Source: RPQJ01 sp963777725
GTDB taxonomy: Bacteria > Pseudomonadota > Gammaproteobacteria > Steroidobacterales > Steroidobacteraceae
Length of the DNA stretch: 64,000 bases
Direction: 5' to 3'
NCBI GenBank assembly: GCA_963777725.1
Contig: CAVZRR010000004.1
Location: 62,001 to 126,000, forward strand
This document shows positions 34,751 through 44,800 of the stretch, piece by piece (within the stretch, counting starts at the first letter, position 1; each line of letters begins with the position of its first letter). The notes under the pieces were generated by a model. The model was not told where the DNA came from and did not search any database. It saw only the letters and a program-made list of their open reading frames with translations. A program made the translations under genes and the position numbers.

Positions 34751-35743
34751 TCACCCGGCGGTTGACATGACGAAGTCCACCTCTTGCGTCGCGTTGGGCG
34801 TGACGGTCACCGCGATGCCTGCGGGCGGCGTGAATTCCACCGTCTCGCCGGTGGCGGGCGGCACGACTGCATTGATGTCCGTCGCGTCCAGGTCGCAGGT
34901 GTAGGCAACACGATAGTTGCCCGCCGGCACGAAGCCGATCGTGTAGCGGAACGTGTTGGGGTCCACCATCGCGCTCGTGAGCGCATCGTCGACGCCGTCA
35001 TAATCGTCCGGCGTCACGCTCGCGCCGGCGGGGATCGGACCGAACAGGTAGACGTTGCCCGGATAGGGAGCCTGATTCGGTGCGGGACACTGCGCGGAGA
35101 TCAGGTTCGGATCGACGTCGCCAGTGATCGCGCCGACCTGGAGGCTGTCCACGATCCGCAGCACGGGCTTGAGCAGGTACGCCTGGTTGCCGCAGGTGTC
35201 CACGATCGTGGTCTGGCCCGGGGGCGCCACGAGCGATTTGCGCAGGTCGAAGTCGATCGTGAAATCGGTGGTCGTGCCGGCGCCGATCGTGAAGCCGCGG
35301 ATCAGCTTGAGGCCAGTCTGGTCGCCGCTCGGGATGCGCAACTCGCATGCGGCGCCATTTGCCTCGAGCTGCAGGTACGAGTCGCCGGCCACGTTCGGGT
35401 CCGCCTCGACCTTGAGCCGCATCCACTCGTACTCGCCGGCCAGAATCTCCTCGTCGTCGAGCAGCAGCGCGCGATCCTCGCCCTGCAGCTGGATCAGGTC
35501 GAGGCTCTTCGACGTCGCGAAGTCGATCGAGAACGCCGGCCCGCCCTGCGGCTTCAATTCGACACCCGTGAACTTGACGACGACCGCAGTGGCCTCGTCG
35601 ACGGGCGCATCCGTGATGCCGACTTTCAGGAAGCCCGTCTGCGCCTGACCGCCCCCGCCATCGCTGCTGCTGCACGCGGCCAGAAGCGCGGCCGAGGTTG
35701 CAACGATGAGGATTCTCGACAAGGACGGGTTTGAAACATTCAT
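34751..35743 (-). CDS. DUF4382 lipoprotein
   Basis: 330 residues. A lipoprotein signal ends in the lipobox LLAAC (Cys near 24), followed by a Ser/Gly linker. The domain at about 37-200 (GFLKVGITDAPVDEATAVVVKFTGVELKPQGGPAFSIDF) is typical of DUF4382, and the second half is a beta-rich carboxypeptidase-regulatory-like region (VGAITGDVDPNLI...PAGNYRVAYTCDLDATDI). ATG at 35743 with GGAG six bases upstream. Proteins of this type sit in the outer membrane or periplasm; no biochemical function is known to me. Divergent from argS. Confidence 0.75.
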   Translation of the reverse strand: MNVSNPSLSRILIVATSAALLAACSSSDGGGGQAQTGFLKVGITDAPVDEATAVVVKFTGVELKPQGGPAFSIDFATSKSLDLIQLQGEDRALLLDDEEILAGEYEWMRLKVEADPNVAGDSYLQLEANGAACELRIPSGDQTGLKLIRGFTIGAGTTTDFTIDFDLRKSLVAPPGQTTIVDTCGNQAYLLKPVLRIVDSLQVGAITGDVDPNLISAQCPAPNQAPYPGNVYLFGPIPAGASVTPDDYDGVDDALTSAMVDPNTFRYTIGFVPAGNYRVAYTCDLDATDINAVVPPATGETVEFTPPAGIAVTVTPNATQEVDFVMSTAG

Positions 35744-35895
35744 CGGGATCTCCGGACGTGGGCGGTGGACCGCCCGTCCAGCTTATGAAATGCGCGCAAA
35801 ACGCGACGGTACCGGTTCACGTTTTGGGCTCGCCAGCAGCCGAATAATTCCCTAGACTGACGGCCCTCGCCGGACCTCCTCCTGACGGCAACATC

Positions 35896-37653
35896 TTGAA
35901 ATACCTGATAGAAAACCTCGTGCGGGACGCGCTCGCGGCCTTGCCGGAAGAACTGCGCGCGCTCGACATAACGCCGGGCTCGGCCACGATCGAGCGGACG
36001 CGCGATGCGACCCACGGCGATTTCGCGAGCAACATCGCGATGCAGCTCGCGAAGGCCGCGAAGCGCAAACCGCGTGAGCTGGCGCAGGCGATCGTGGCGG
36101 CACTGCCGGCGAGCGACCTCGTCGCGAAGGTCGAGATCGCGGGCCCGGGCTTCATCAATTTCTTCGTCTCGTCCGCCGGCTACCACCAGGAGCTGCTGCG
36201 CGTGCTCGACGAGGGCGCGGCCTACGGCCGCAGCCGGATGGGAGCCGGGCAGCGCGTGATCGTCGAGTTCGTCTCGGCGAACCCGACCGGCCCGCTGCAC
36301 GTCGGTCACGGCCGGCACGCGGCGTTCGGCGCCACGCTCGCGAACCTGCTCGATGCCGCGGGCTACTCGGTGCACCGCGAGTACTACATCAACGACGCCG
36401 GCCGGCAGATGGAGATCCTCGCGGCGAGCGTCTGGCTGCGCTACCTCGAGTGCTTCGGCGAGCAGTTTCCGTTCCCGAGCAACGGTTACCGCGGCGACTA
36501 CCTGCATCCGATCGCCGACAAGCTGGTCGAAGTCGCCGGTCGCACGCTGGTCCGCCCCGCGGCCGAGATCTTCCGCGATCTGCCACCCGACGCGCCCGCC
36601 GGCGACAAGGACACCTACATCGACGCCGTGATCGAGCGCGCGAAAGCGATGCTCGGCGAGGACGGCTTCCGGCAGGCGTTCAAGCTCGCGCTCGACGACA
36701 TCCTGGCCGACATCCGCCAGGACCTCGAGGAATTCGGCGTGCGCTACGACGAGTGGTTCTCCGAGCGCAGCCTCGCCACCAACGGCGCGATCGACCGCGC
36801 GCTCGAGCGGCTGCGCAAGAACGGCGTCGTCTACGAGAAGGACGGCGCGCAGTGGTTCCGCGCCACCGACTTTGGCGACGAGAAGGACCGTGTCGTCGTG
36901 CGCGAGAACGGCCTCAAGACCTACTTCGCGTCCGACATCGCCTACCACCTGCAGAAACGCGAACGCGGCTTCGACAAGCTCGTCGACGTGCTCGGCGCCG
37001 ACCACCATGGCTACATCGCGCGCGTCCGGGCGGGCCTGGTCGCGATGGGCGAACCCGGCGACAGCCTCGAGGTACGTCTCGTGCAGTTCGTGACGCTGTA
37101 TCGCGGCGGCGAGAAGGTGCAGATGTCCACGCGGTCGGGCGAGTTCATCACGCTGCGCGAGCTGCGCCGCGAGGTCGGCAACGACGCCGCGCGCTTCTTC
37201 TACGTGATGCGCAGCAACGACCAGCATCTCGACTTCGACCTGCAGCTCGCCACCTCGCACTCGAACGAGAACCCGGTCTACTACATCCAGTACGCGCACG
37301 CGCGCGTCTGCAGCGTGCTGCGGCAGATGCGCGAGAAGGGCTTCGAGTACGACGCGGCCCGCGGGCGCGCGGCGCTCGCGCGGCTGACCGAGTCGCACGA
37401 GCAGGCGCTGCTCGCCTCGATCAGCCGGTTCCCCGAAGTGGTCGAGATGGCTGCGGAGCTGCGCGCGCCGCACGCGCTCGTGCATTACCTGCGCGAAGTC
37501 GCGAACGACTTCCACACCTACTACAACGCCCACCAGTTCCTCGTCGACGATGCCGAGCTGCGCGACGCGCGCGTCACGCTGGTACAGGGCATGCGCCAGG
37601 TCGTGCGCAACGGGCTCGGGCTGCTGGGCGTCTCCGCGCCCGAGGCGATGTAA
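35896..37653 (+). CDS. argS: Arginyl-tRNA synthetase
   Basis: 585 residues, class I aminoacyl-tRNA synthetase charging tRNA-Arg. The N-terminal Add-1 domain (about 1-110) precedes the catalytic core with the HIGH-type motif HVGHGRH in SANPTGPLHVGHGRHAAFGATLANLLDAAGY. The KMSK equivalent is VQMSTRSGEF, as expected for many ArgRS. The C-terminal DALR anticodon-binding domain includes NENPVYYIQYAHARVCSVLRQ and ends near GLLGVSAPEAM. Start is a TTG at 35896, fixed by homology (MKYLIENLVRDAL). The SPOR gene follows after 2 bp. Confidence 0.95.
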   Translation: MKYLIENLVRDALAALPEELRALDITPGSATIERTRDATHGDFASNIAMQLAKAAKRKPRELAQAIVAALPASDLVAKVEIAGPGFINFFVSSAGYHQELLRVLDEGAAYGRSRMGAGQRVIVEFVSANPTGPLHVGHGRHAAFGATLANLLDAAGYSVHREYYINDAGRQMEILAASVWLRYLECFGEQFPFPSNGYRGDYLHPIADKLVEVAGRTLVRPAAEIFRDLPPDAPAGDKDTYIDAVIERAKAMLGEDGFRQAFKLALDDILADIRQDLEEFGVRYDEWFSERSLATNGAIDRALERLRKNGVVYEKDGAQWFRATDFGDEKDRVVVRENGLKTYFASDIAYHLQKRERGFDKLVDVLGADHHGYIARVRAGLVAMGEPGDSLEVRLVQFVTLYRGGEKVQMSTRSGEFITLRELRREVGNDAARFFYVMRSNDQHLDFDLQLATSHSNENPVYYIQYAHARVCSVLRQMREKGFEYDAARGRAALARLTESHEQALLASISRFPEVVEMAAELRAPHALVHYLREVANDFHTYYNAHQFLVDDAELRDARVTLVQGMRQVVRNGLGLLGVSAPEAM

Positions 37654-37655
37654 GC

Positions 37656-38240
37656 GTGACGACCGGCAAGACGCTGCGACGCGATTACAAGGACGTCCGA
37701 CGACACGTACCCGGCGCCGCTCCACTCAACGCGTGGATGATGTTTGGTGCCGGCCTCGCCGTCGGGCTCGCGGTCGCGTTCGGCGTCCATCTGAACTACC
37801 AGAATCGCCTCGCGGCCGTGCCCGTGCCCGATGCCGACGCGCCACCCGCCTCGGCACAGGCGCCGGAGGAAGCGCCGGTGCCTGTCGATGCAGGCCCGAC
37901 CTACGAGTTCTACGACATGCTGCCGAAGCAGGAAGTGGAGGTGCCGGAGAGCTCGAAGCAAGCGGCGTCACCGGCTTCGACGCTGCCGACGGGCGACGTC
38001 ACGCTGCAGGCAGGCTCGTTCAAGCAGCCCGCCGAAGCGGAGAAGCTGCAGGCGCGGCTCGCACAGTACGGCGTGGACGCCAAGATCCAGCGCTTCTCGC
38101 TCGAGGACGAGACCTGGTATCGAGTGCGGATCGGACCGATCGCGACGGTGGAAGAGTTGGAAGCCGTGCGCGCCAAGCTCGCGGAGGCCGAGATCGAGGC
38201 GACTCCGGTGACGAGCCAGTCGGTGACGCCCGCGCCCTGA
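37656..38240 (+). CDS. SPOR-domain membrane protein
   Basis: 194 residues. GTG at 37656 immediately after argS. A short basic cytoplasmic tail leads into one transmembrane helix (WMMFGAGLAVGLAVAFGVHL, about 27-46), then a Pro/Ala-rich periplasmic linker and a C-terminal SPOR domain (about 110-190: LQAGSFKQPAEAEKLQARLAQYGVDAKIQRF...WYRVRIGPIATVEELEAVRAKLAEAEIEATPV). SPOR domains bind glycan strands lacking stem peptides at the septum, so a role in division or cell-wall maintenance is likely. The argS-SPOR pairing is common in this class. FtsN-like by architecture, but the identity is not proven. Confidence 0.85.
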   Translation: MTTGKTLRRDYKDVRRHVPGAAPLNAWMMFGAGLAVGLAVAFGVHLNYQNRLAAVPVPDADAPPASAQAPEEAPVPVDAGPTYEFYDMLPKQEVEVPESSKQAASPASTLPTGDVTLQAGSFKQPAEAEKLQARLAQYGVDAKIQRFSLEDETWYRVRIGPIATVEELEAVRAKLAEAEIEATPVTSQSVTPAP

Positions 38241-38249
38241 GTTCGCGCG

Positions 38250-38552
38250 TCAGGCCAGCAATTTGCGGCTGCGCGCCTGCAGTTCGTCCTCGGGCCCGGC
38301 GTCACGAATGCGCTGGCGCCGCTCCGGCTTGCCGCTGCGCTCTGACTCTTCGAGCGCATCGGGTTGGTTCGACGGATGGGAGTGGCCCGGCGCCACGCCC
38401 GGCTCGGATTGTTCGTCGACGGTGGGATCCGTGACGAACCGATCCGGCGCGACTGCGGGATCGCGCCATGTCGACGCGGCGTTGGCACCGATGAGGGTGA
38501 CCAATGTGCAGGAGACCAACCACACGCCGCGTCGCACGACACTCCACTCCAT
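38250..38552 (-). CDS. Small secreted protein of unknown function
   Basis: 100 residues beginning with a plausible signal peptide (VRRGVWLVSCTLVTLIGANA), followed by a hydrophilic, Pro-, Arg- and Glu-rich mature part with no recognisable motif and no cysteines. ATG at 38552 with only a weak CGGCGG upstream. Coding potential is moderate: the signal peptide and the placement between two real genes support it, but it could be a chance frame. Confidence 0.45.
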   Translation of the reverse strand: MEWSVVRRGVWLVSCTLVTLIGANAASTWRDPAVAPDRFVTDPTVDEQSEPGVAPGHSHPSNQPDALEESERSGKPERRQRIRDAGPEDELQARSRKLLA

Positions 38553-38683
38553 CCGCCGATGCTGGAAGGAAAGGCAACCGTCGTGCCAACGTCACGCGTG
38601 CGTCGGCAATTCAATGGGTTGACGCGCGAGTGCCGATTCGCGTGGAGCTGGCTCTGTAAGAAATCCCGACTAGCGCATTAAGT

Positions 38684-39691
38684 TCAATCGTCGCCGTGGC
38701 GACCGCCGACCGCCGCGTGCTCCAGCAATCCCTTCTGCGCCAGCCACTCGCGGTTGTAGAAGCGCGAGAGATACTTGTGGCCACCGTCGCAGAGGATCGT
38801 GACGATGGTATTCCCCGGCCCGAGCTCGCGCGCGACCCGCACGGCGGCCGCGACGTTGGTGCCGCTGGTGCTGCCGAGGAACAGACCTTCGCGGTGCAGC
38901 AGCCGATACGTGGTGCTGACGATCTCCGCGTCCTCGATGCGCACCGCGTCGTCGATCGGCGCGCCGTCGAGGTTCGCCGTGACGCGACCGATGCCGATGC
39001 CTTCGGTCACCGCGCTCGATCCCTCGGATTTGAGCGCGCCGGTCTTCACCCAGTTGTAGAGCGCGCTGCCCATCGGATCGCCGAGCACGATGCGCAGGCG
39101 GGGCTTCTGTTCCTTGAGGTAGCGCGACACGCCACCGAGCGTGCCGCCCGTGCCCGTCGCGCAGACGAACGCGTCGATGCGACCGCCCGTTTCGTGCCAG
39201 ATCTCCGGGCCCGTCGTCGCGTAGTGCGCGTCGCGGTTCGCCGTGTTGTCGAACTGGTTGCCGCAGACCGCACCGTCGATCTCCGCGGCCACGCGCGGCG
39301 CGATCTTCTGGTAGTGGTTCGGATCGGCGTACGGCACCGTCTTGACGACCTGGACTTCGGCGCCGAGCGTGCGCAGCAGCGCCGCCTTCTCGGGCGACTG
39401 GTTGTCGGGCATCACGATCACGCAGCGATAGCCGCGCGCGTTGCACAGATGCGCGAAGCCGATGCCGGTGTTGCCGGCCGTGCCCTCGACCAGCGTTCCG
39501 CCTGGCTTCAGCAGGCCCTTGCGCTCGAAGTCGTCGAGGATGCCCCGCGCCGCGCGGTCCTTGACCGAGCCACCCGGGTTCAGGAACTCGGCCTTGCCGA
39601 GGATCTCGCAGCCGGTCTCGTCGCTGAACGTGTTCAGGCGGATCAGCGGCGTGTTGCCGACGGTGTCGGAGAAGGATTGGCGAATTGGCAT
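38684..39691 (-). CDS. cysK: Cysteine synthase A (O-acetylserine sulfhydrylase)
   Basis: 335 residues, a PLP enzyme making cysteine from O-acetylserine and sulfide, the last step of sulfate assimilation. Motifs: NTPLIRLN at the N-terminus, the PLP lysine in GGSVKDRAARG (Lys44), the substrate loop GTAGNTGIG, and the phosphate-binding GTGGTLGG. The C-terminal region (DGGHKYLSRFYNREWL) resembles the longer CysK/cystathionine-beta-synthase-like members. ATG at 39691. Not in an operon with the sulfate transport genes further on, but the same pathway. Confidence 0.92.
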   Translation of the reverse strand: MPIRQSFSDTVGNTPLIRLNTFSDETGCEILGKAEFLNPGGSVKDRAARGILDDFERKGLLKPGGTLVEGTAGNTGIGFAHLCNARGYRCVIVMPDNQSPEKAALLRTLGAEVQVVKTVPYADPNHYQKIAPRVAAEIDGAVCGNQFDNTANRDAHYATTGPEIWHETGGRIDAFVCATGTGGTLGGVSRYLKEQKPRLRIVLGDPMGSALYNWVKTGALKSEGSSAVTEGIGIGRVTANLDGAPIDDAVRIEDAEIVSTTYRLLHREGLFLGSTSGTNVAAAVRVARELGPGNTIVTILCDGGHKYLSRFYNREWLAQKGLLEHAAVGGRHGDD

Positions 39692-39774
39692 GGCGGGAGA
39701 CTAGCGGGTTGGGTTTCGATCGTCACGTCCGGTTTTGACGCGCTCTCCGGTCGCCATTTATTTCACTCAAGCCA

Positions 39775-39805
39775 TTGCTTTTACTGTGATTTATGGCATT
39801 ATACT
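39775..39805 (+). promoter_or_regulatory. Promoter of the DUF222/HNH gene
   Basis: In a sharply AT-rich 70-bp stretch, TTGCTT (39775-39780) and TATACT (39800-39805) form -35- and -10-like elements 19 bp apart, 31 bp before the ATG at 39836. The -10 overlaps the LexA box, so a bound repressor would block RNA polymerase. The spacing is long; TTTACT further in is an alternative but worse-spaced -35. Confidence 0.55.
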
Positions 39806-39821
39806 GTATATTATTACAGTA
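39802..39821 (+). promoter_or_regulatory. LexA (SOS) operator
   Basis: TACTGTATATTATTACAGTA is a 20-bp dyad with perfect CTGT-N8-ACAG half-sites (39804-39807 and 39816-39819) and outer TA pairs. It differs from the E. coli consensus TACTGTATATATATACAGTA only in three of the central bases. It lies 14 bp before the ATG of the HNH endonuclease and overlaps its -10 element, the classic position for LexA repression. Confidence 0.85.
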
Positions 39822-39835
39822 CCGTGGAGCGCCCC

Positions 39836-41203
39836 ATGGAAGGCCCTGACCAGACGCCGGAAAGCGCCCTCTCCCTGCGCGACCTCGAGGCTCGCATCAC
39901 CGAGCTGGCGGGCCACCTGAACGCCGCCAATCACCGCTGGCTGCGCCTGATCGCCGAGTTCGACCGGCGCCAGGGCTGGTCCGACGGCTACACGCGCTCC
40001 TGCGCCCACTGGCTGCAGTGGAAGTGCGGCCTCGACCTCGGTGCAGCGCGCGAGAAGGTCCGGGTCGCCCGCGCGCTCGAGGGCCTGCCCGGCATCGACG
40101 CCGCGATGTGCCGCGGCGAGCTGAGCTACTCCAAGGTGCGTGCACTGACCCGCGTCGCGTCGACCGCAACCGAAGAGGTGCTGCTGAACGTCGCGCTGCA
40201 CGGCACGACGCATCACGTCGAGACCCTGGTGCGGCAGTTCCGGCGCGTGCAGGAAGTCGAGGAGCTTTCCCGCGAGGCGCGCCAGCACGCCAATCGACGA
40301 CTCACCTACTACCACGACGAGGACGGCTCGCTGGTCCTCAAGGTGCAGCTGCCCGCCGAGACCGGTGCGCTGGTGATCGAGGCGCTCGAAGCCGCGCTGT
40401 CCGACGTCCCGTTGCCGAATGATTGTGAACCTTCGCTACACGTTTCAGCTGAAACGTCTTTTGCCGTCGCCGGCGCGCAGCCGACCGCGGCCACCCGGCG
40501 CGCCGATGCGCTGGTGGTGCTGGCCGAGAGCTTCCTGCAGCACGGCGCCGAGGCCCTGAGCGGTGGCGACCGTCACCAGATCGTGCTGCACGTCGACGAA
40601 TGCACGCTCAAGCACCGCGCCGCCGGTCGTTGCGAGCTCGAGGATGGTCCCGCCGCACCGATCGAGACCGCTCGGCGCCTCGCCTGCGATGCCAGCGTGG
40701 TCGAAATCGTCGAGGACGAGCGCGGCGAGCCGCTCGACGTCGGTCGCAAGACGCGCACGATCCCGCCGGCGCTGCGACGCGCGCTGAAATCACGCGATCG
40801 CGGCTGCGTGTTCCCCGGCTGCACGCACAAGCGTTACGTGGACGGGCATCACATCCAGCATTGGGCCGATGGCGGCGACACCAAGTTGTCGAACCTCGTC
40901 TCGTTGTGCCGTTTCCATCACCGCGCCGTGCACGAGGGCGGCCTGCGCGTCGAGCGCACCGACGATGGCGTGTGGCGATTCTTCAAGCCCGATGGCGCGT
41001 CGATCGAGTCCTGCGCGCCGGGGCACACGCGGCCGCTTGGGGATTGGACGCAGTTGGTGGCTGCGAATGTCGAGAATGGCGCGCGTATCGATGCCAGGAC
41101 GGGTGCGACCCGGTGGAAGGGCGAGCGGATGGATTACGGGATCGCGATTGATTCGCTGTTGTGGCGGACCAGGCGGGGTGGGGGCGTTTCAGCTGAAACG
41201 TGA
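39836..41203 (+). CDS. DUF222/13E12-type HNH endonuclease, LexA-controlled
   Basis: 455 residues. N-terminal DUF222 (about 10-300: SLRDLEARITELAGHLNAANHRWLRLIAEFDRR...LSYSKVRALTRVA) and a C-terminal HNH domain (about 315-380) with CVFPGCTHKRYVDGHHIQHWADGGDTKLSNLVSLCRFHHRAVHEGG. That contains C-x4-C, the catalytic HH, the Asn, and a C-x2-HH closure. ATG at 39836, with GGAG seven bases upstream; a GTG at 39824 is in frame but lies closer to the operator. The family nicks or cuts DNA, but its biological target is unsettled. An SOS operator in its promoter ties it to DNA damage. The gene stands alone. Confidence 0.9.
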   Translation: MEGPDQTPESALSLRDLEARITELAGHLNAANHRWLRLIAEFDRRQGWSDGYTRSCAHWLQWKCGLDLGAAREKVRVARALEGLPGIDAAMCRGELSYSKVRALTRVASTATEEVLLNVALHGTTHHVETLVRQFRRVQEVEELSREARQHANRRLTYYHDEDGSLVLKVQLPAETGALVIEALEAALSDVPLPNDCEPSLHVSAETSFAVAGAQPTAATRRADALVVLAESFLQHGAEALSGGDRHQIVLHVDECTLKHRAAGRCELEDGPAAPIETARRLACDASVVEIVEDERGEPLDVGRKTRTIPPALRRALKSRDRGCVFPGCTHKRYVDGHHIQHWADGGDTKLSNLVSLCRFHHRAVHEGGLRVERTDDGVWRFFKPDGASIESCAPGHTRPLGDWTQLVAANVENGARIDARTGATRWKGERMDYGIAIDSLLWRTRRGGGVSAET

Positions 41204-41860
41204 TCGACTGGGGACATATGAGGGGTCAAATCGTAGGTCGCAAGAACAACGACCAATGTGGTCTATGCCGAGAATTGACCAGTGCGACGGTCATACGCGA
41301 TCGCGAGTCTGATCGACGCGATTGCGATCGTTGCAGAGTCGGCACGACCGTCAGTTCGCCACGAGTTCAACGACGACTGCAATTCGGACGAGCATCACCG
41401 AAAAAGCGGTCCAACCTTTGTGACGCGGAGTTAGGCGGCAGGCTGCACGCACACCGCACCTCCCCTCTGAATCGCTACCTGGCCTCGGCCGATCAGATGA
41501 CTCCACATCGTCCACCGAGTCACTTCGCCCGAAGTCCGGCGAAACCATTTCGCCGCTGGCCCCTCAGCTCCGTGAAGAACTAACGTACGCCCGACAGGAG
41601 ACCAATGTAGGGCGCGACGCCAGGCAGGTCGGCAGCTTCCACCAATCGCTAGAAGCTCGATGGCTTTCGGCATGCTCTCACTCGCCGAATGGTAATGACG
41701 GGATACTCCGTACCACCACCAACAGCATGCGGCTCCACCAAGATTCGGCTGTGGTGCATCACGCCGAGGCCCGCGAACGAACTCATACCAATTTGGTTGG
41801 ACCGTCACCTGACCGCAGTGCCTGGATTGTATGCGGGCAGCGACGCATTACGCCGCCTCG
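41204..41860. other. Lower-GC region behind the RHS gene, possible broken immunity gene
   Basis: About 650 bp with visibly lower GC than the surroundings and no convincing intact gene. On the minus strand, just downstream of the RHS stop, coding-like peptide pieces appear in three frames: MSSFAGLGVMHHSRILVEP... from an ATG at 41786, then ESMPKAIELLA, then RLVEAADLPGVAPYIGLLSGVR ending at the TAG at 41580-41582. Joined by two indels they would make a protein of about 70 residues, in the place where RHS toxins keep their immunity gene. This is speculative. A GTG-started frame (41808 to 41431) covers the same ground and looks less protein-like. From 41204 to 41430 nothing is seen. Confidence 0.3.
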
Positions 41861-44800
41861 CTACCGAGTTTCCCATACGGAGGAGACCAACCATTTCCGC
41901 GGGTGAGCCATGTGCCTCTGATATTCGCGAGTCCCGGCCGGGTAATACTGCCAGAACGGACGAGCAGACCACCGACCAAGACCGCTTCCCACGCCGAGCA
42001 GCATCGACGTCAAAGGTGCTGTCGACGGAGTCCAAAGCGCGGCCGCAGCACCTGGGATGTGATAGAGCGGATTGCCCGTCGCGTTCTCCCTGCTGACATA
42101 GTGTTCGACGGCGGACTCTCCAAGCTGCGTCGATGCCGCGTACAGCCGGTCGATCGCCCCGGATAGCATGACGTTATAGAGGACGGCCAGCCGAATGTCT
42201 GCCGGCATATCGAAGCGGTTGGGGAGCCTCGAGGCCGTCACGACCAGATTGGTGACGCCCGATTCATCGATCGGCGACTGGCTCGGACCCGCAGCCGCCG
42301 ACCCGTCAGAGCCGCGCATGCCACCCGGACCGGAAGATGCGTTCAGGTATGCATCGTAGTACCACCTGTCCGTCAGGCGGGGCCGCTCGGTGAACAACCG
42401 GGAGGCCTTGATCACAATGTGGTCCATGCACTGCTGCGACAACGGATCGCCCGCGGCAGGTCCGGCGCAGAAATAGCCGGACGGATCGGTGTACCGCAGC
42501 GGGTTGTTGCGGACGTACGCATAGCGGTTCTGGCCCTGCGTGTCGTACGGCGCCTGCACCACCGGATCAGGGCTCAGGAACCGGCCGAGCGCGGGGTCGT
42601 AGACGCGCCCGTTCATGTGGATGATCCCGAGGTTGTCGAGGTGCTCGTGATCGGTGTAGCCGCGAGCGGTCGTCGACTGGATCTGCAGCCATTCGGCCGC
42701 AGTTGGCGTGCCGGACAGTCCGTCGCCCGATCGCCGTGCGCCGAACGGTTGATACGAAGTTCTTCGTCAGCAGCGCGCCGGACGAGGCCGTGAAGCCGTC
42801 CACGCCGCCGAGGTGATCCTCGAGCAGGTACACGGTGCTCGGCGCAGTGCCCGACTTCCGCGTGTGGACCGCGACGCGACGACCATCGGCCACGATGTAG
42901 TGACGGTGTGAACTGACGCCGCCGGTCGTCACGCGCTCGTAGAGCCCGCCCGCCGCGTAGAGCGTCTCGGTGAGCGTGCCGCCGGCATTGGCGACCTGGC
43001 GATACCGCGCGCGATCCGGCCCGTAGTAGAAGGCCGAATAGTTACCGGCAGGATGCGTGAGCTGGCTCGGCAGGTCGTAACTGAGCCACTTGATCGACGT
43101 GCCGTTCGCGTTCAGGACGGCACCGTTGGCATCGTAGGTGTAGTTGTTCGCGCCCGCCGCGACGACCGCGTGCTTGCGAACCGTGTCGTAGCGATACGTG
43201 CCGACGTCCGACTTGTAGGTGATGTTGCCGGTCTCGTCGTAGCTCAGGTCGAGCGTGACGCTGCCGGCACGCTGCGCGTAGTCGAGACGGTCGCGATTGT
43301 CGTAGACGAACTGCTCGTAGACGCCGCGATTGCGCTCCTCGCGCTGCAGCAGGTTGCCGACCGCGTCCCAGGCAAACGCCAGGTTCTGGTGCGACGTGCC
43401 GCCGCCGATCCCGGCGGTCCGCGCGACGAGGCGACCGGTGACCGAGTCATAGCCGCTCGCAACGCGCACACCGTTGCCGAGCGACTCGTCCGCCACCTGG
43501 CCGAGCACGTTGACCGCATTCAGTTGCCAGTAGGTCGCCGGGACGTCGACGTCGCTGACGCGCGCCAGGCGACCACGGTCGAACTGATAGCGCACTCGCA
43601 GCGGCGTCGATCCGGTCGATACCGGATAGGTCAGCATGTCCGGCAGGCCACTCGTCGCGTCGTAGGTCTGACGCGACACCAGCGTGACGCCGGCGATCGT
43701 GGTCGTCACGGCGCTCGGCCGTCCCAGCGAGTCGTACTGATAGGACTCCTGGAACCCAGGAGCCGAGACACTGGCCAGGTTGCCGATGTTGCGACTGCTC
43801 GCCGAAGTGCCCCAGGTCCACGTCGTGGTGCCCTCGGGCTCCACGCGGCTCACCGCACGCGACAGCTTGTCGTACGTGTAGGTCGTCTTCTGCCCGCGCG
43901 CGTTGGTCTGCGAGCGGATCTCGCCCAGCGGAAAGTAGTCGTACGTCCAGCGGCCGGCGTCCGGATCGTTGAGACTGCGACGCAAACCGCGCACGTCGTA
44001 GGTGACGACCGTCTCCGTCCCCTGGAAATCGCGCGTCTTGACGAGGTTGCCGAACGCGTCGTGCTCGAAGTCGACGTCGGTGAGACCCGGATCGATGACC
44101 TGCAGCACGTTGCCGCGCGCATCGTGCCGACGGGTCGTCGCGCGTCCCAGCGGATCCGTCTCGGTGACGCTGAGCCCGTCGTAGAGCCAGCGCGTGAAGA
44201 CCGGCGTCGGGTTCGACTGGCTCGTCGGCCGTTCCAGCGAGACGCGCCGGCCGAGTGCATCGTACGCATGCTTGATCCACAAGGTCGGAGTCGCACAGCA
44301 CGACCCCGGGACACCCTCCTGCTGCACCCGGCCAAGCGAGTCGTAACGCTTGACGCGGAATGCATTGGCACCGCCGGGCAGCTCGTCGCGCGAGTAGAGC
44401 TCACGCCCATTGCGGTCGTAGCCGGACTCGACGGTCTTGATGTGCACATCGCCGACACCGCGCTCGGTGACGGTCACGACGAGATACGCATACGGCCACG
44501 CGCACGCGGAACTGCAAAGCGTGCGACTGATGACCGTGGCCGTCCCGTCGGGGCGGGTCTGTCGCGTCGGCCGGTTCAGTCCGTCGAACTGCAGCAGCGT
44601 GCTGAGACCGTTGGCATCGATCGCGGCCGTCGGTCGCGCAGCGATGGCATCCCAGACCAGCTTCTCGACGTGACCCAGGGGATTCGTCGTCGCACTGCGC
44701 AGGCGCCCGTTCTCGATCCAGGTGTGCGTCGTGGTGCGCGACGACTGCCCAACGGGCGTGACGGTGACGCCGACTTCGTTACCGTAGGCGTCGTAGGTAA

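Noticed and set aside
41390..41475. Integron attC-like site (GCCTAAC overlapping a TAA, and GTTGAAC 72 bp away on the minus strand)
   Set aside because: The two core sites are not complementary enough and the inner L boxes do not pair. No integrase gene is seen.
41200..41583. A 127-residue plus-strand frame downstream of the DUF222/HNH gene
   Set aside because: It starts without a ribosome site, its composition is Arg/Ser/Pro-rich without pattern, and it overlaps lower-GC DNA that reads better, though broken, on the other strand.
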